In this document: positions 22,711 through 32,173 of the stretch, in pieces | Layout of the letters: each line of letters opens with the position of its first letter | Position numbering within the stretch: the stretch's first letter is position 1 | Source: Perognathus longimembris pacificus | Lineage: Eukaryota > Chordata > Mammalia > Rodentia > Heteromyidae | Assembly (NCBI RefSeq): GCF_023159225.1 | Contig: NC_063163.1 | Location: 104,005,885-104,069,884 of the forward strand | Length of the DNA: 64,000 nucleotides | Direction: 5' to 3' | Position numbers and translations under genes: made by a program | Notes under the pieces: model-generated | The model's input: only the letters and a program-made list of their open reading frames with translations | Database searches by the model: none | What the model was told of the DNA's origin: nothing

Positions 22711-22830
22711 TTGCCAGACACTAGCGGTTCCCTCCCATAATCCTAGCTATTTGAGAGGTTGAAATGGGAGGTTTGAGGCCATACTAAGCAAAAAAGTTTA
22801 CAAGATCTTTCTCTACTGGAAGATGATAGA
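22711..22830 (+). mobile_element. 7SL/B1-like left monomer, degenerate
   Basis: TTGCCAGACACTAGCGGTTC, CATAATCCTAGCTATTTGAG, GGAGGTTTGAGGCCATACTA. Alu/B1-like order without a clear right monomer. Confidence 0.65.
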
Positions 22831-22973
22831 GGGGTGTGTAGCTGTTGTCCTTGCAACCCAGGCTCTGCCTCCGCAGTAGCATGCTGGTGGAGTCAGATGA
22901 AGCCTGAGAAAGATAGAGTAAAAGCAATGAGTGGAGAAGAGTGGATACAGTGAGAAAATGGAGATCACTTTCT

Positions 22974-23170
22974 CTTTCTCCTCCTCCTCCTCCTTCTTCC
23001 TCCTCCTCCTCCTTCCCCCTCTTCCTCCTCTTCCTTCTTCTCCTCTTTTTCTTCCTCCTCCTTTTTCCCCTCCTCCTCCTCTACCACCACCTCCCCTCCT
23101 CTTCCTCCTCCACTTCCACCTCCTTGTCTTTCTTTTCCTTCTTCCTCTTCATCTTCTTCCATTTCTTCTT
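22974..23170 (+). repeat. (CCT)n-rich pyrimidine tract
   Basis: Irregular CCT/CTT triplets for about 200 bases, ending at the tail side of the next reversed SINE. Serine/leucine or glutamate-rich frames here are repeat translations. Confidence 0.93.
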
Positions 23171-23222
23171 TTGCTGGTCCTGGGGCTTGAACTCAGGCTC
23201 AGAGTGCTGTCCCTGAGCTTTA

Positions 23223-23363
23223 TTTTTTTATTTTGTTTTTGCTCAAAGCACTTGAGCCACAGTGCCACTTCTGGCCTTTTCTGTTTATATGGTACTGAGG
23301 AATCAAACCCAGGGCTTCATGCATGCTAAGTAAGCACTCTGCCACTAGGCCGCCTTCCCAGCC
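23223..23363 (-). mobile_element. IDL-Geo SINE, first insert in the nested cluster
   Basis: Right monomer shortened (starts near GCTCAAAGCACTTGAGCC); left monomer complete to GCCTTCCCAGCC. Bordered by CCTGAGC on both sides. Confidence 0.82.
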
Positions 23364-23424
23364 TTCCTGAGCATTTTTGCTCAAGGCTAGTGCTCTAGTA
23401 CTTGAGCCAAACTCCACTTTTAGC

Positions 23425-23638
23425 TTTTTTTTTTTTTTTTTTTTTTTTGCCAGTCTTGGGTCTTGGACTCAAGGCCTGAGCACTGTCCCTGGCTTCTTTT
23501 TGCTCAAGGTTAGAACTCTACCACTTGAGCCACAGCACCACTCTGGCATTTTCTGTGTATGTGGCACTGAGGAATCAAACCCAGGGATTCATGCATGCAA
23601 AGGCAAGCACTCTACCACTAAGCCATACTCCCAGCCCC
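23425..23638 (-). mobile_element. IDL-Geo SINE, second insert in the nested cluster
   Basis: T run 23425-23448 (tail), then GCCAGTCTTGGGTCTTGGAC to CATACTCCCAGCCCCC. Bordered by AGCTT followed by T-rich sequence on both sides. Confidence 0.9.
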
Positions 23639-23833
23639 CAGCTTATTTTTTAAGTTTATTGAGGATATGAGCCTCATGGATTTTCCTACCCAGGTTGGCT
23701 TTGAACCTCAGTCCTCGGATCTCAGCCTGCTGAGTATCTAGGTAGACAGGCATGAGCCACCAGCACCCAGAAGACCACTTGCTTCTTGATGTCTCCTGAA
23801 TGGCACACTATTCTAGATGTTATATACCATGTT

Positions 23834-24053
23834 TTGTTGTTGTTGTTGTTGTTGTTGTTTTTGCCAGTCCTGGGCCTTGGACTCAGGGCCTGAGCACTGT
23901 CCCTGGCTTCCTTTTGCTCAAGGCTAGCACTCTGCCACTTAAGCCACAGCACCACTTATGGCCATTTTCTGCATATGTGGTGCTGGGGAATTGAACCCAG
24001 GGCTTCATGTATATGAGGCAAGCACTCTTGCCACTAGGCCATATCCCCAGCCC
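23834..24053 (-). mobile_element. IDL-Geo dimeric SINE with 10-bp TSD
   Basis: (TTG)n tail, then GCCAGTCCTGGGCCTTGGAC to ATATCCCCAGCCC. Perfect target duplication ATACCATGTT at 23824-23833 and 24054-24063. Confidence 0.95.
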
Positions 24054-24242
24054 ATACCATGTTATTAAAAGTTTTAAAAAAAAGTGCTTTGACAGAATTG
24101 TAATAAGATATTGGGGAACTTGTAATTATGGTGGGATATTTAACAAAACTATTCTAGAAATTCATACCTAAAGCAAAAGCAAAGCAAAGATATTGAAGTT
24201 TCATACAACATAATACATACATTTATTTGAATGCATATATAT

Positions 24243-24456
24243 ATTTTTTTGTTTTTTGTTTTTTTGGCCAGTTCTGGGGCTGAACTCAGGGCCTGAGCAC
24301 TATCCCTGGCTTCTTTTTGCTCAAGGCTAGCACTCTGCCAACTTGAGCCACAACAGCACTTCTGGCCTTTTCTATATATGTGGTGCTGAGGAATCTAACC
24401 TAGGGCTTCATGTATACGAGGCAAGCACTCTTGCCACTAGGCCACATTCCCAGCCC
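24243..24456 (-). mobile_element. IDL-Geo dimeric SINE with 14-bp TSD
   Basis: T-rich tail, GGCCAGTTCTGGGGCTGAAC to CACATTCCCAGCCC. Perfect duplication GAATGCATATATAT at 24229-24242 and 24457-24470. Confidence 0.95.
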
Positions 24457-24460
24457 GAAT

Positions 24461-24581
24461 GCATATATATGTATGCACATATATGTGTGTGTATATATAC
24501 ATATATGCATATATACATATATACATATACACACACACATATATATAGGGTGTATATATATATGTATGTATGTATATACCC
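24461..24581 (+). repeat. (TA/TG)-rich alternating microsatellite
   Basis: Imperfect TATG/CATA alternating purine-pyrimidine stretch starting in the target-site duplication of the previous SINE. Confidence 0.9.
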
Positions 24582-24599
24582 TAAAGCAAAAGAATACAC

Positions 24600-25056
24600 C
24601 TGCTGGGTACTGTTGACTCACATTGGTAATCCTAGCTACTCAGGTGGTTTAATTCTGAGGATCAAAGTTTGAAGCAAGCCTGGGGCAGAAAAGTCTATGA
24701 GACTCTTTTTCTTTTCTTTTTTAAATTATATTTTTATTATCTTTAAGGAGTGGTACAAAGGAGTTATCATTCAACATGTCAGTATATAAGTACAATGCAT
24801 CTCAATATCAACCCTTTCATTGTTCTCCCTCATCCCTCCCAATACCTTCCATCCCCTCACATTTCCTAGTTTATAAGACTCCAATTACCCACCCAAATCA
24901 ACAATTAACTACCAAAAATCTATAAGTGGAGGTATGGCTCAAGTAGTAAAGTATACAAAAATCTGAAAGTGGAGATTGATTCAAGTAGTAGAATACCAGA
25001 CTTGACTGAAGAAGTCAAATGAGTGCTCGGGGTTTTGAGTTCAAGTCCCAATAGTA

Positions 25057-25057
<1 letters not shown>
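24600..25057 (+). mobile_element. 7SL-left/Geo-right SINE split by an L1-type fragment
   Basis: Left half 24600-24713 (GACTCACATTGGTAATCCTA...CTATGAGACTC), interruption 24714-24875, then the remainder from AAGACTCCAATTACC to GAGTTCAAGTCCCAATAG. The AGACTC at the break is present on both sides, as expected for a target duplication. The (CA)n after it grew at the tail. Confidence 0.82.
24714..24875 (-). mobile_element. L1-type 3' end fragment
   Basis: AAATTATATTTTTATTATCT, then GTACAAAGGAGTTATCATTC, then CTCCCTCATCCCTCCC. Shares the layout (A/T end, gtacaaaggggttacagtt, then C-rich) with the copies at 44152, 55316 and 58430. Confidence 0.65.

Positions 25058-25107
<50 letters not shown>
25058..25107 (+). 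repeat. (CA)n microsatellite
   Basis: 25 CA units at the 3' end of a SINE. Confidence 0.97.
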
Positions 25108-25110
<3 letters not shown>

Positions 25111-27404
25111 TACATTTTTAAAGTCCACATGGCACTTTTAAAATTAGCCTTTATTAAGTCACACTGAATTAGCACAAAAAACATTCATTTAATTCTGATT
25201 TTGTTCTCTAGTCACAGCTGTGGGTAACAACTATATATGTCCCCTGGTTATGTTGAGAACTGAATCATCTAACTTTGAGACTTCTAAATGGTGAATGGTC
25301 AGAGATCTAAATAATGTTATAAAATGCCAGAGATAACCTGATAATGAAGACAATGGATATTTTGGCTGGTAATGTTTTGTTCAAGGATTGTAGCCTCAAA
25401 TATTACCAAAGAAGGTGGGTTGGAAACATGGAAATCTAGAGGTCTGAAATAGAACTACAGAGAAAATATAGCATTACAAATGCAATGCAAGACAGTGTAA
25501 AAATAGATGTACACACAGTGTATTTAGAAGGCCAAAGGACAGTTACTTAAATAGTTATGAGACCGTGGAATCCATGAAAACACGATGCTACAAGTGATAT
25601 GGTAGAGTTAGACAATTGACCAGGCTGAACGAGAGGGAAATATAGGTGGAAAGGGTCACACAGAAAGCCTGACAAGTGTTGAGTGTCTAATTCAAGGGAA
25701 CTAGGATGAAATATGAGATGAACACAGGATTGTTTTTTCAGCTACAACTTTTTCAGTCATACTCAGACACTCTAACTATATTCTGAAAGTTACCAGGAGC
25801 CACTTAAGAATGTTAAGTATGGCAACCTAAGCAGATGTAGTTCAGCTTCACACAGGAGTCTTTCGTTCATTCAAAACATATTTATCAGGCCTGGGTGTGA
25901 TGAGCATTGCTTACAACTCAAAGACTTGGGAGGCTGGAAAAAGATTATGAGTTTAAGGCAAAGGCAAAGCAAACAAAAGTTCTTCAAAAAAAGATATACT
26001 TCTTAAACACTTATCATTGCCATAGGTCTAGTCCTAGTCACAGTTTTGAAAGGTCTAGATACAGAAAGATCTACCTACAGACCACTATATGAAAAATGGC
26101 GACGCTTGCATTAGTCCTGTGAGAGTGACTCCGCCATTCTCTGGAGGGATGCATGTAGAGAATCTTGTACTCAAAGCTTCCTAGAGCTGCCTATCCTGGA
26201 CAGTAGCCAGTGGTTCGGAACAATGCCTAGCTGGGAAACAAAACATTGTCTGGAAAGCATCATTGGATTAAAATGTGACTCTAGGGTATAAAGGGTATGG
26301 ACAGGCAGGCGCTCTGAGGGGATGGGTGATTCAAGTTTTTGGTTTGGTTTTGTTTTAAGGCTGAGTAACAGCTGCATTGGAGGAGATCTCCACCCAGCAT
26401 CCTAAGTGTTTTGAAGATTCTGACACCACACCATCACTCTTCCTAATCTTAACTTTTGAGAGAATATAATGCCGTGGGATTAGAGAAGCTACAGAGGCTT
26501 ACTGAGAACTCTTATCCACTTACTTAAAGGGCTTGGCATTGAATAATCTGCAGGAAACAGACTTCCCTCCTCGTGTTAGAGACCTGGGAAATGGAATCAA
26601 AATGTCACTATTTCCAGCTCTAGAATAGGATATCCAAATATTCTTCAATGGTAACAACAACAATAAAAACTTCCCTGGCATTGCTGGAAAGGTGTGAGCA
26701 GTGTATGTTACCATGCCAAATCCCAGGGCCAGGGTTCTCTGGAATCCCTTTCCCATCCAGAAGCCCTGAAATACTGGCTAGGTTGCAAGATCCCCATAGT
26801 GGAAGAAAGGTGAGAGCTAAGGACCTATCTCTTTCTCTGGAGCACCAGGAAGTAAACACTCTGATGGTGCAATTGTGTGAAGAGAAAATTACCTCTAATT
26901 GGAGGGCTGGGATAAAAATACCTCCAATCTGTAAACAAAGTAGTGGCAGCATTCCCAAGGCACACAACCAGAGCAGACAACTGTAGGGACCTGGGTTTAC
27001 CGAAGTTAGGAACAGTTACCCTCCTTTCCAACCGCCCCGCCCCCCCCATCTCTATTCACTTTAAGAATGAGCTGGTCTCAACTTCTCCCTGTCACCCAAC
27101 CCCACCCTGAGTTTAATTCCAGTAAAATTCAGGCAGCACACATGTTCCTGAGCTCTTGAGGCTGGCCATAGGTAGTTTCTCACTTTTTCTGTAACCCACT
27201 GGAGGTAGTCAACAGGCTAAGTAAAGAATTAATTTTTTTAATAAGAAGCTAGTCTGTTTTATTTCATCACAGGTGGTGTGTCCACACATGAAGACTGGGG
27301 ATTGTTGTTTCCCAAGCAGTCCCAGGACACCCTTTCCACGGTGTCTGTAAAGCTGGTTGTCCCCAGCCAAGCCTGTTTCTTGCTATCCTCAAAGAAAGAT
27401 TTTG
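25108..27404. other. Mostly unique intergenic sequence
   Basis: One B1-like monomer is listed separately. Two YY1-like motifs face each other (AAAATGGCGAC at 26093-26103 and CCGCCATTC at 26131-26139). The block 26845-26950 has CTAATTGG, GTAAACAAAG and A/T-rich motifs of the kind found in conserved enhancers, but conservation cannot be judged here. No exon recognised. Confidence 0.4.
25888..25980 (+). mobile_element. B1-like monomer, degenerate
   Basis: GGCCTGGGTGTGATGAGCAT, then CTCAAAGACTTGGGAGGCTGG, then GAGTTTAAGGCAAAGGCAAAG. Follows B1/Alu order. Confidence 0.6.
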
Positions 27405-27475
27405 AAGGCTGAAGGTGTGGCTGGAGTGGTAGAGTACTTGCTTACAGAGACCTGAATTCAAACTCCAGGATATTA
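27405..27475 (+). mobile_element. ID-like tRNA-derived monomer
   Basis: GAAGGTGTGGCTGGAGTGGTAGAG (A box region) and CCTGAATTCAAACTCCAG (B box region), followed by a G run at 27480-27490. No right monomer. Confidence 0.65.
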
Positions 27476-27524
27476 GATGGGGGGGGGGGGAGAATAAAAA
27501 ATAAATATTGAGTTCTTCATGGAT

Positions 27525-27635
27525 TATTTATTTTTCCAGTCCTGGAGCTTGAACTTAGGCCCTGAGCACTGTCCCTGGCTTCTGTTTTGCTCAAGGCTAC
27601 TAGCCCTCTACCACTTGAGCACAGAGCCACTTAGG
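27525..27635 (-). mobile_element. Solitary Geo-type monomer, reversed
   Basis: TTCCAGTCCTGGAGCTTGAA, CACTGTCCCTGGCTTCTGTT, CTACCACTTGAGCACAGAGC. Ends before any left monomer. Confidence 0.8.
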
Positions 27636-27810
27636 AGCTCAGCCTTAGGAAAATAAGTCTTGTGTCATGGGACATTCATAATGTGCAATATTGCTTGTAT
27701 TTGATTGGTGTTATATTTTAATAACTGCTGAGGTATAAAGAGGTCTTGGCTGATACAATTCAGAAACACTTTAACTCCTGCCCCACATTAAGTAAAGGAC
27801 TGCCACACTC

Positions 27811-27854
27811 CTCTCTCTTTCTCTCTCTCTCCCTCTCTCTCTCCCTCTCTCCAG

Positions 27855-27899
<45 letters not shown>
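27811..27899 (+). repeat. (CT)n followed by (CA)n compound microsatellite
   Basis: CTCTCT-rich to 27853, then CA units from 27857 to 27899. Confidence 0.97.
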
Positions 27900-27901
<2 letters not shown>

Positions 27902-28029
27902 CTGTGAAAGTTTTATTAAGTAGCTGCTGATGAAGGCTTCTCTCCAGGAAGCTATTTGACAAAAATTTGTCACCAGCATGACCTCTATCACTATAAACAA
28001 CAGGAATATGGTAACTTGAACTGCAGCAT

Positions 28030-28452
28030 ATCATTTTTCATTTTTCTTGTTATCTCCAAATAGTTGTGCAAAGAGTTTCAATGTAACATGGCCATTTATG
28101 TGTATAATACATCTTGATCAGTGTCATCTCCTCCATCCTTTTTTCCCATCCTCCCATCTTTTCTATCCCCACCCATAGCCTAAAGTTTTCTAGTTCCATT
28201 TTCATATTTTGATATGCTTGTATTCACCTACCATTCCCCTCTCTCTTCCCTTTAGCCACCATCTTCCTCAATCAAGACATGTTTCATCTTCCTGGTATTT
28301 ATTTTGTTAAATGATTTTTTAATTGTTCAAAAGGGTTACCTTTGGGATATCACCCATATATATGCTATACTTTAATGAGTTTACTCATATATATTATATA
28401 GTTAATCATATATATCTAATGATATATGCATATACATATGGTCCTGTGTGTT

Positions 28453-28489
<37 letters not shown>

Positions 28490-28650
28490 GGGTCTAACTT
28501 CCACATATGAGAAGGAACACTGTGCTCTGTCTCTCTGAGTCTGACTTACTTTACTCAGTATAATTTTATTGAACTGAAGGTTATCTTATTGGAAGAGATG
28601 GAGATGATGTCTACTGCTATTTTACTAAATGGATAGGAGAAGAGTTCTCT
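28030..28650 (-). mobile_element. Old L1 3' end, antisense
   Basis: Landmarks on the + strand: AGTTGTGCAAAGAGTTTCAA, a C-rich TCCTCCATCC...CCCATCCTCCC stretch, and further on TTCCACATATGAGAAGGAAC followed by GACTTACTTTACTCAGTATAA. The last pair is typical of the reversed 3' part of mammalian L1. An (AT)n sits inside. Confidence 0.6.
28457..28486 (+). repeat. (AT)n microsatellite
   Basis: Perfect AT alternation of about 30 bases within the old L1 segment. Confidence 0.95.
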
Positions 28651-28680
28651 GATTTGTTTGTTTATTCATTTATTCACTTA

Positions 28681-28722
28681 TTCATTATATTATATATTAT
28701 ATATAATATTATATTATATATA
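28681..28722 (+). repeat. AT-rich low-complexity tract
   Basis: TATTATATA-type repeats abutting the tail side of the next reversed SINE. Confidence 0.85.
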
Positions 28723-28950
28723 TTCTTGGGGCTTGAACTCAGGGCCTGGGGTTGTTTGGGAGTTGTTTTTTTGCCCAAGGCTAGAACTCAACTTCTAGAG
28801 CCACAGCTCCACTACAGGCTGTTTGGTGATCAAGTGGAGATAAGATCTGAAGGACTTTCCTGTCCAGCCTGGCTTTGGTTTGAACTATTGTGCTTAGATC
28901 TCAGTTTCCAGAGTAGTTAAGATTACAGGTGTGAGCCACTGTCTCTGGCT
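28723..28950 (-). mobile_element. 7SL-left/Geo-right dimeric SINE
   Basis: TTCTTGGGGCTTGAACTCAG, GAGCCACAGCTCCACTACAG, TGGAGATAAGATCTGAAGGA, GATTACAGGTGTGAGCCACT. Confidence 0.88.
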
Positions 28951-30548
28951 TCAGTTCTCTTATTTAAATAAAATTGCAGAAACACTGTGAGGATAAAGAA
29001 GAGAGGATTATAGTCTGGATAAAATGTAGGAGAGTGCAATGGGAGGTATTGCAGGAGAGATAGAACTTGTATGTGAATGGGAAACACAGCAACAGGAACA
29101 TAAGACCAGTGGGAAGCTCTAGGAAGGATGTTTTAAGAAAACAGCTTTGAGTTCAGAGACTCCCTTGAGGCAAAGAATCCCCTTTCTTTCATCCTGTGAG
29201 AATTTATTCCAGGCAATCATTCAGAGGTTTAATGACATTAAGAAGAAATAAAAGTCAGGATCTTGCTGGTTTTTTAGAATACAGTCACATCTAGAGATTA
29301 AACATACATTTATGTAAAACTCCTTGTTTGCTTTTATCTGCTCTGACTCTCAGTCAGTTGCAAGTGCTTTTTAAAAAAAAATCATAGCTCTTTAGATATG
29401 TCCATTTTGCCTGATATGAACCAAATTAGTGGGAAAGGGAAGGGATACAGGCAATAGATATTTTATTGAATGCCTAGTATGCTAGATGTTTAACTTTATG
29501 ACCTCATTCTAGTGAGGTAAGCACTGTAATGATAATTTTACAAATCAGGAGTGTAAACCTCAGGGAAGTGATTTTCCCAAGGTTGTGAAACTCTGGCTTT
29601 TCCGGTTGCCTTGTCGCAACCAAGTCTTTCAGAAAACTTGTTATTTACCACTTGATTTGCATTTTGTATTTGCACGAAACAGTACTGACAGTGCTTTAAA
29701 ATTTAACACTTGTATAATTAATTTTCTGAGTTTGTTAAGAAATGTACCCTTCCTGGTAAGCTGCATATTAGAAATAATGCTAGGTAATGCTGTGATAAAG
29801 GTGCAGATTCCAGAGCTCTGCTTACAAAATGCTTCCAAAACTTTGATCTGGTCTCATTGAGCTCTAATTCCCCTCAGATCTGGGTCAGAGCTCTTGAGGG
29901 AACAATAAGACTGTAAGGAGGAACAGACCACTTCACAGCCACATGTGTTACCCTCCCCAGCTACAGCCCTAGTTACACTTCCATTCCAGGAACATGCATA
30001 TCTCAGCCAGCAGTAATGACATTCGAACTCCATCTGTGGAGGAAAACCAAATGCTTTACAATGAAGCACCTGCCATCTTCTCTCACAGGACCCTCTGCCC
30101 CTTATAGAATATTCATGAAGTCTTTCTTTGAAATCTCTGCCTGAGTTTCAAAAGAGTCCCTAAAGGAGAAAGAACCATTTCATAAGGCAAACAGGAAATC
30201 CAGCAAGATTAAGGAGGCACTGACCAAAACTGTACTTGATCCACAGTCAGACACCATCTTACATTTCCCAAGCAACCATAATGGTTTCTTCCATTAGGTA
30301 AATATGCCTAACTATGGGACCAGAGAGAAAAGAAACAAAAGAGAAAAATAAAATCAGTAATCCCAAGCAGAATTTCCCTCTTTCCATTTTCTCTTTTTTG
30401 TGTTTGATTATGGAAGAGAAGTTGTCATTATAAAAGAACTTTTACACATATTTACTCATGACTTTGGTACATAGTGACCTGAAATGGAAAGAAAGCTTAG
30501 GAAAGTAAAGGCAAATAGAACCATAATAGGTTATCACATGAAAAAAAT
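28951..30548. other. Unique intergenic sequence with one MIR
   Basis: Apart from the MIR at 29455-29600, no exon, RNA gene or repeat was recognised. The open frame at 29585-29860 starts inside the MIR end and shows no domain. Confidence 0.45.
29455..29600 (+). mobile_element. MIR-like ancient SINE fragment
   Basis: TATTGAATGCCTAGTATGCTAG, GACCTCATTCTAGTGAGGTAAG, TAATTTTACAAATCAGGAG, AGTGATTTTCCCAAGGTTGTG. The order matches MIR, including the conserved core. Confidence 0.7.
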
Positions 30549-30746
30549 TGAGGGCAGGGAATGTGGCTTTGTGGGAGAGTGCTTGCCTAGAATGCATGAA
30601 GCCTTGGGTTCTGATTCCTCAGCACCACATAAACAGAAAAAAGGCCATAAGTGGCGCTATGGCCCAAGTGGTAGACTGCTAGCCTTGAGCAAGAGGAAGC
30701 CAGGGACAGTGCTCAGGCCTTGAATTTAAACCCCAGGACTGACAAG
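30549..30746 (+). mobile_element. IDL-Geo dimeric SINE, left arm of an inverted pair
   Basis: GGGCAGGGAATGTGGCTTTG, CAGCACCACATAAACAGAAA, GTGGCGCTATGGCCCAAGTG, CCCCAGGACTGACAAG. Directly followed by an oppositely oriented copy. Confidence 0.9.
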
Positions 30747-30880
30747 TTCAGCTGGGGACTTAGGGTCTGAGCACTCAGCATCACTTCTGACTGTTTCTGT
30801 TTATGTGGTGCTGAGGAATGGAATCCAGGGCTTCATGCATGCTAGGCAAGCACTCTACCACTAAGCCACATTCCCAGCCC
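30747..30880 (-). mobile_element. IDL-Geo SINE, shortened, right arm of an inverted pair
   Basis: Shortened right monomer (CTGGGGACTTAGGGTCTGAG) then full left monomer GTGGTGCTGAGGAATGGAAT to CACATTCCCAGCCC. Together with the preceding copy it can fold into a stem of about 85 bp. Confidence 0.88.
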
Positions 30881-31789
30881 ATAAGATTTTGTATGTGTGT
30901 GTGTGTGGGGGGGGGTGAGATAACTAATTTGTACTTTCAATGTTTGAACAGTTATAAATACCTACAGAAGATCACATTGTGATGAAAGGTGGGGCATTAT
31001 ACTTGGCACTAACCTCAATCTGTTTACTGTTTCTTGGCATATATAAAATACATATAACATTAAAATAGTTGGTGTATTATATATCTATAGTTCTACTTTT
31101 CAAAAATATAAAAAATAAGAAAATTTAGGATGATTGCATGCAAAATTAAAGTCTTTATGTTAGCTAAAGAAAAATATTGGTTGCTGGAAACTGACACCTT
31201 TTATTAATAACTATGGAGGCATTCTGTTGATACTATGGAACATTAGGGATGTTCTTTCTATTTTAGTTACAAAAAAGATTATTTTCAAGGATTTTTCATA
31301 GTAGTAAGTGACACTTCAAATCCTCCTGCTTCCTTGGTCTAATTCCTGGTTCATTTTATTCTTCTCTTCCTCTACTTTTCCTTCTAAGATTCTGCTCTGT
31401 TTTTCTTCCCTGGCCTTAGCATATCCCAATATTCAAATTTCAGAACACAGAGTTAGCTTGCAGGATGAACTCTTGGGTATTCTATTATGGTTTTGATTTA
31501 CTACAAAAATAAACCTGTTCATTTTAGCAAGACCTTGTTTTTATGTACTAGTTCATGTTATATATGCCTTGCTAATGTTTTCAGCAGGTTTCCGGTGCTT
31601 TTTCCTGTCATCTTATGTGGAATTGCAAATCCTAAAGATGTAAAGGCAACAAGGCTACATCCTTGTTTGTGATGGTAATATCCCTCCTCAGACTCATAGG
31701 GATGGATCTATTTTTAGTTATAGAATGACCCCTTCCCCACTCTCCAGAGCGCTCCGTTACCCTCCTCCCACTAAATTCATTGAAAGAGG
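30881..31789. other. Unique sequence upstream of the JAM3 CpG island
   Basis: A short TG/G run at 30894-30915, then A/T-rich unique sequence without recognised repeat or exon. Confidence 0.45.
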
Positions 31790-31816
31790 TCCCCTGGGCC
31801 GGGTCTAGAGAGCATC

Positions 31817-31898
31817 GTTGCTTCCATAGCAACCAGATATTGGCTTCCTCTGTTACCATGGCACCGGCTCGGCCCAGCCGGGTGGTCGCTATGGTAAC
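31817..31898 (+). promoter_or_regulatory. Three X-box-like (RFX-type) motifs
   Basis: Motif 1 at 31817-31833 is an inverted repeat GTTGCT/AGCAAC with a 5-base spacer. Motif 2 at 31852-31865 is GTTACCATGGCACC, one mismatch from GTNRCC-AT-RGYAAC. Motif 3 at 31885-31898 is GTCGCTATGGTAAC, one mismatch in the first half and a perfect second half. RFX factors bind such sites in promoters of ciliary, immune and germ-cell genes. Confidence 0.6.
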
Positions 31899-31995
31899 CG
31901 GAGGTGGTTCACGGCCGGCAGAGCGCATGCGCGCGGTGCCGTTGAGTCGCGCGGCGCGCCCGCGGGCCCCTCAGCTAGCCTCGACATGGCGCTGA
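31858..31995 (+). other. Upstream open reading frame overlapping the JAM3 start
   Basis: ATG at 31858 (in ACCATGG, a strong initiation context) opens a 45-codon frame. It contains further in-frame ATGs at 31891 and 31927 and stops at TGA 31993-31995, just inside JAM3 codons 3-4. The frame differs from JAM3. It matters only if the mRNA starts upstream of one of these ATGs. Confidence 0.45.
31923..31934 (+). promoter_or_regulatory. NRF1-like palindrome
   Basis: GCGCATGCGC with flanking GC, 11 of 12 positions of YGCGCAYGCGCR. Common in CpG-island promoters; it lies about 55 bases before the start codon. Confidence 0.6.
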
Positions 31996-32061
31996 GACGG
32001 CGACGAGGCGTCCGGGTCTGCGCCCGACTGCCCGACTTCTTCCTGCTACTGCTTTTCAGGG
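31986..32061 (+). CDS. JAM3: JAM3 exon 1, coding part (junctional adhesion molecule C signal peptide)
   Basis: First coding exon of JAM3, an immunoglobulin-superfamily adhesion protein of tight junctions, endothelium, Schwann cells and the spermatid-Sertoli contact. It pairs with JAM-B and binds leukocyte integrin Mac-1; its cytoplasmic tail recruits PDZ proteins. This exon encodes 25 residues plus one base of the next codon: an arginine-rich start MALRRRRGVRVCARLPD followed by the hydrophobic core FFLLLLFRG typical of a signal peptide. From memory it differs from the human start only at a few positions after MALRR. ATG at 31986 has G at -3 and +4. The exon ends AGGG before GTGAGTTGG, a strong donor, giving a phase 1 intron. 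The Ig domains, transmembrane segment and tail lie on later exons outside the window. The human-type junction would continue with a Gly codon. Confidence 0.96.
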
Positions 32062-32173
32062 GTGAGTTGGCGCGTTTCTGCTGCTAGACCAGACGGAGGG
32101 TCTAGGGGCGAAGGGAGCCGATCGGGCCGGAGCGGCTGGAGCTGGTCCAGGCAGAATAGCGGTTCCCAGCTCC

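Larger units (their letters stand above)
23172..23771 (-). mobile_element. 7SL-left/Geo-right SINE split by two IDL-Geo insertions
   Basis: The host SINE is in three pieces: 23172-23222 (GCTGGTCCTGGGGCTTGAAC...CCCTGAGCTT), 23364-23424 (TTCCTGAGCATTTTTGCTCA...TTTTAGC) and 23639-23771 (AGCTTATTTTTTAAGTTTAT...CACCAGCACCCAG). CCTGAGC and AGCTT-type duplications border the two inserts. The host must be older than the IDL-Geo copies. Confidence 0.8.

Noticed and set aside
1..31789. Exons of IGSF9B, the gene expected upstream of JAM3 in other mammals
   Set aside because: I found no Ig or fibronectin type III peptide on either strand; the neighbour must lie outside the window.
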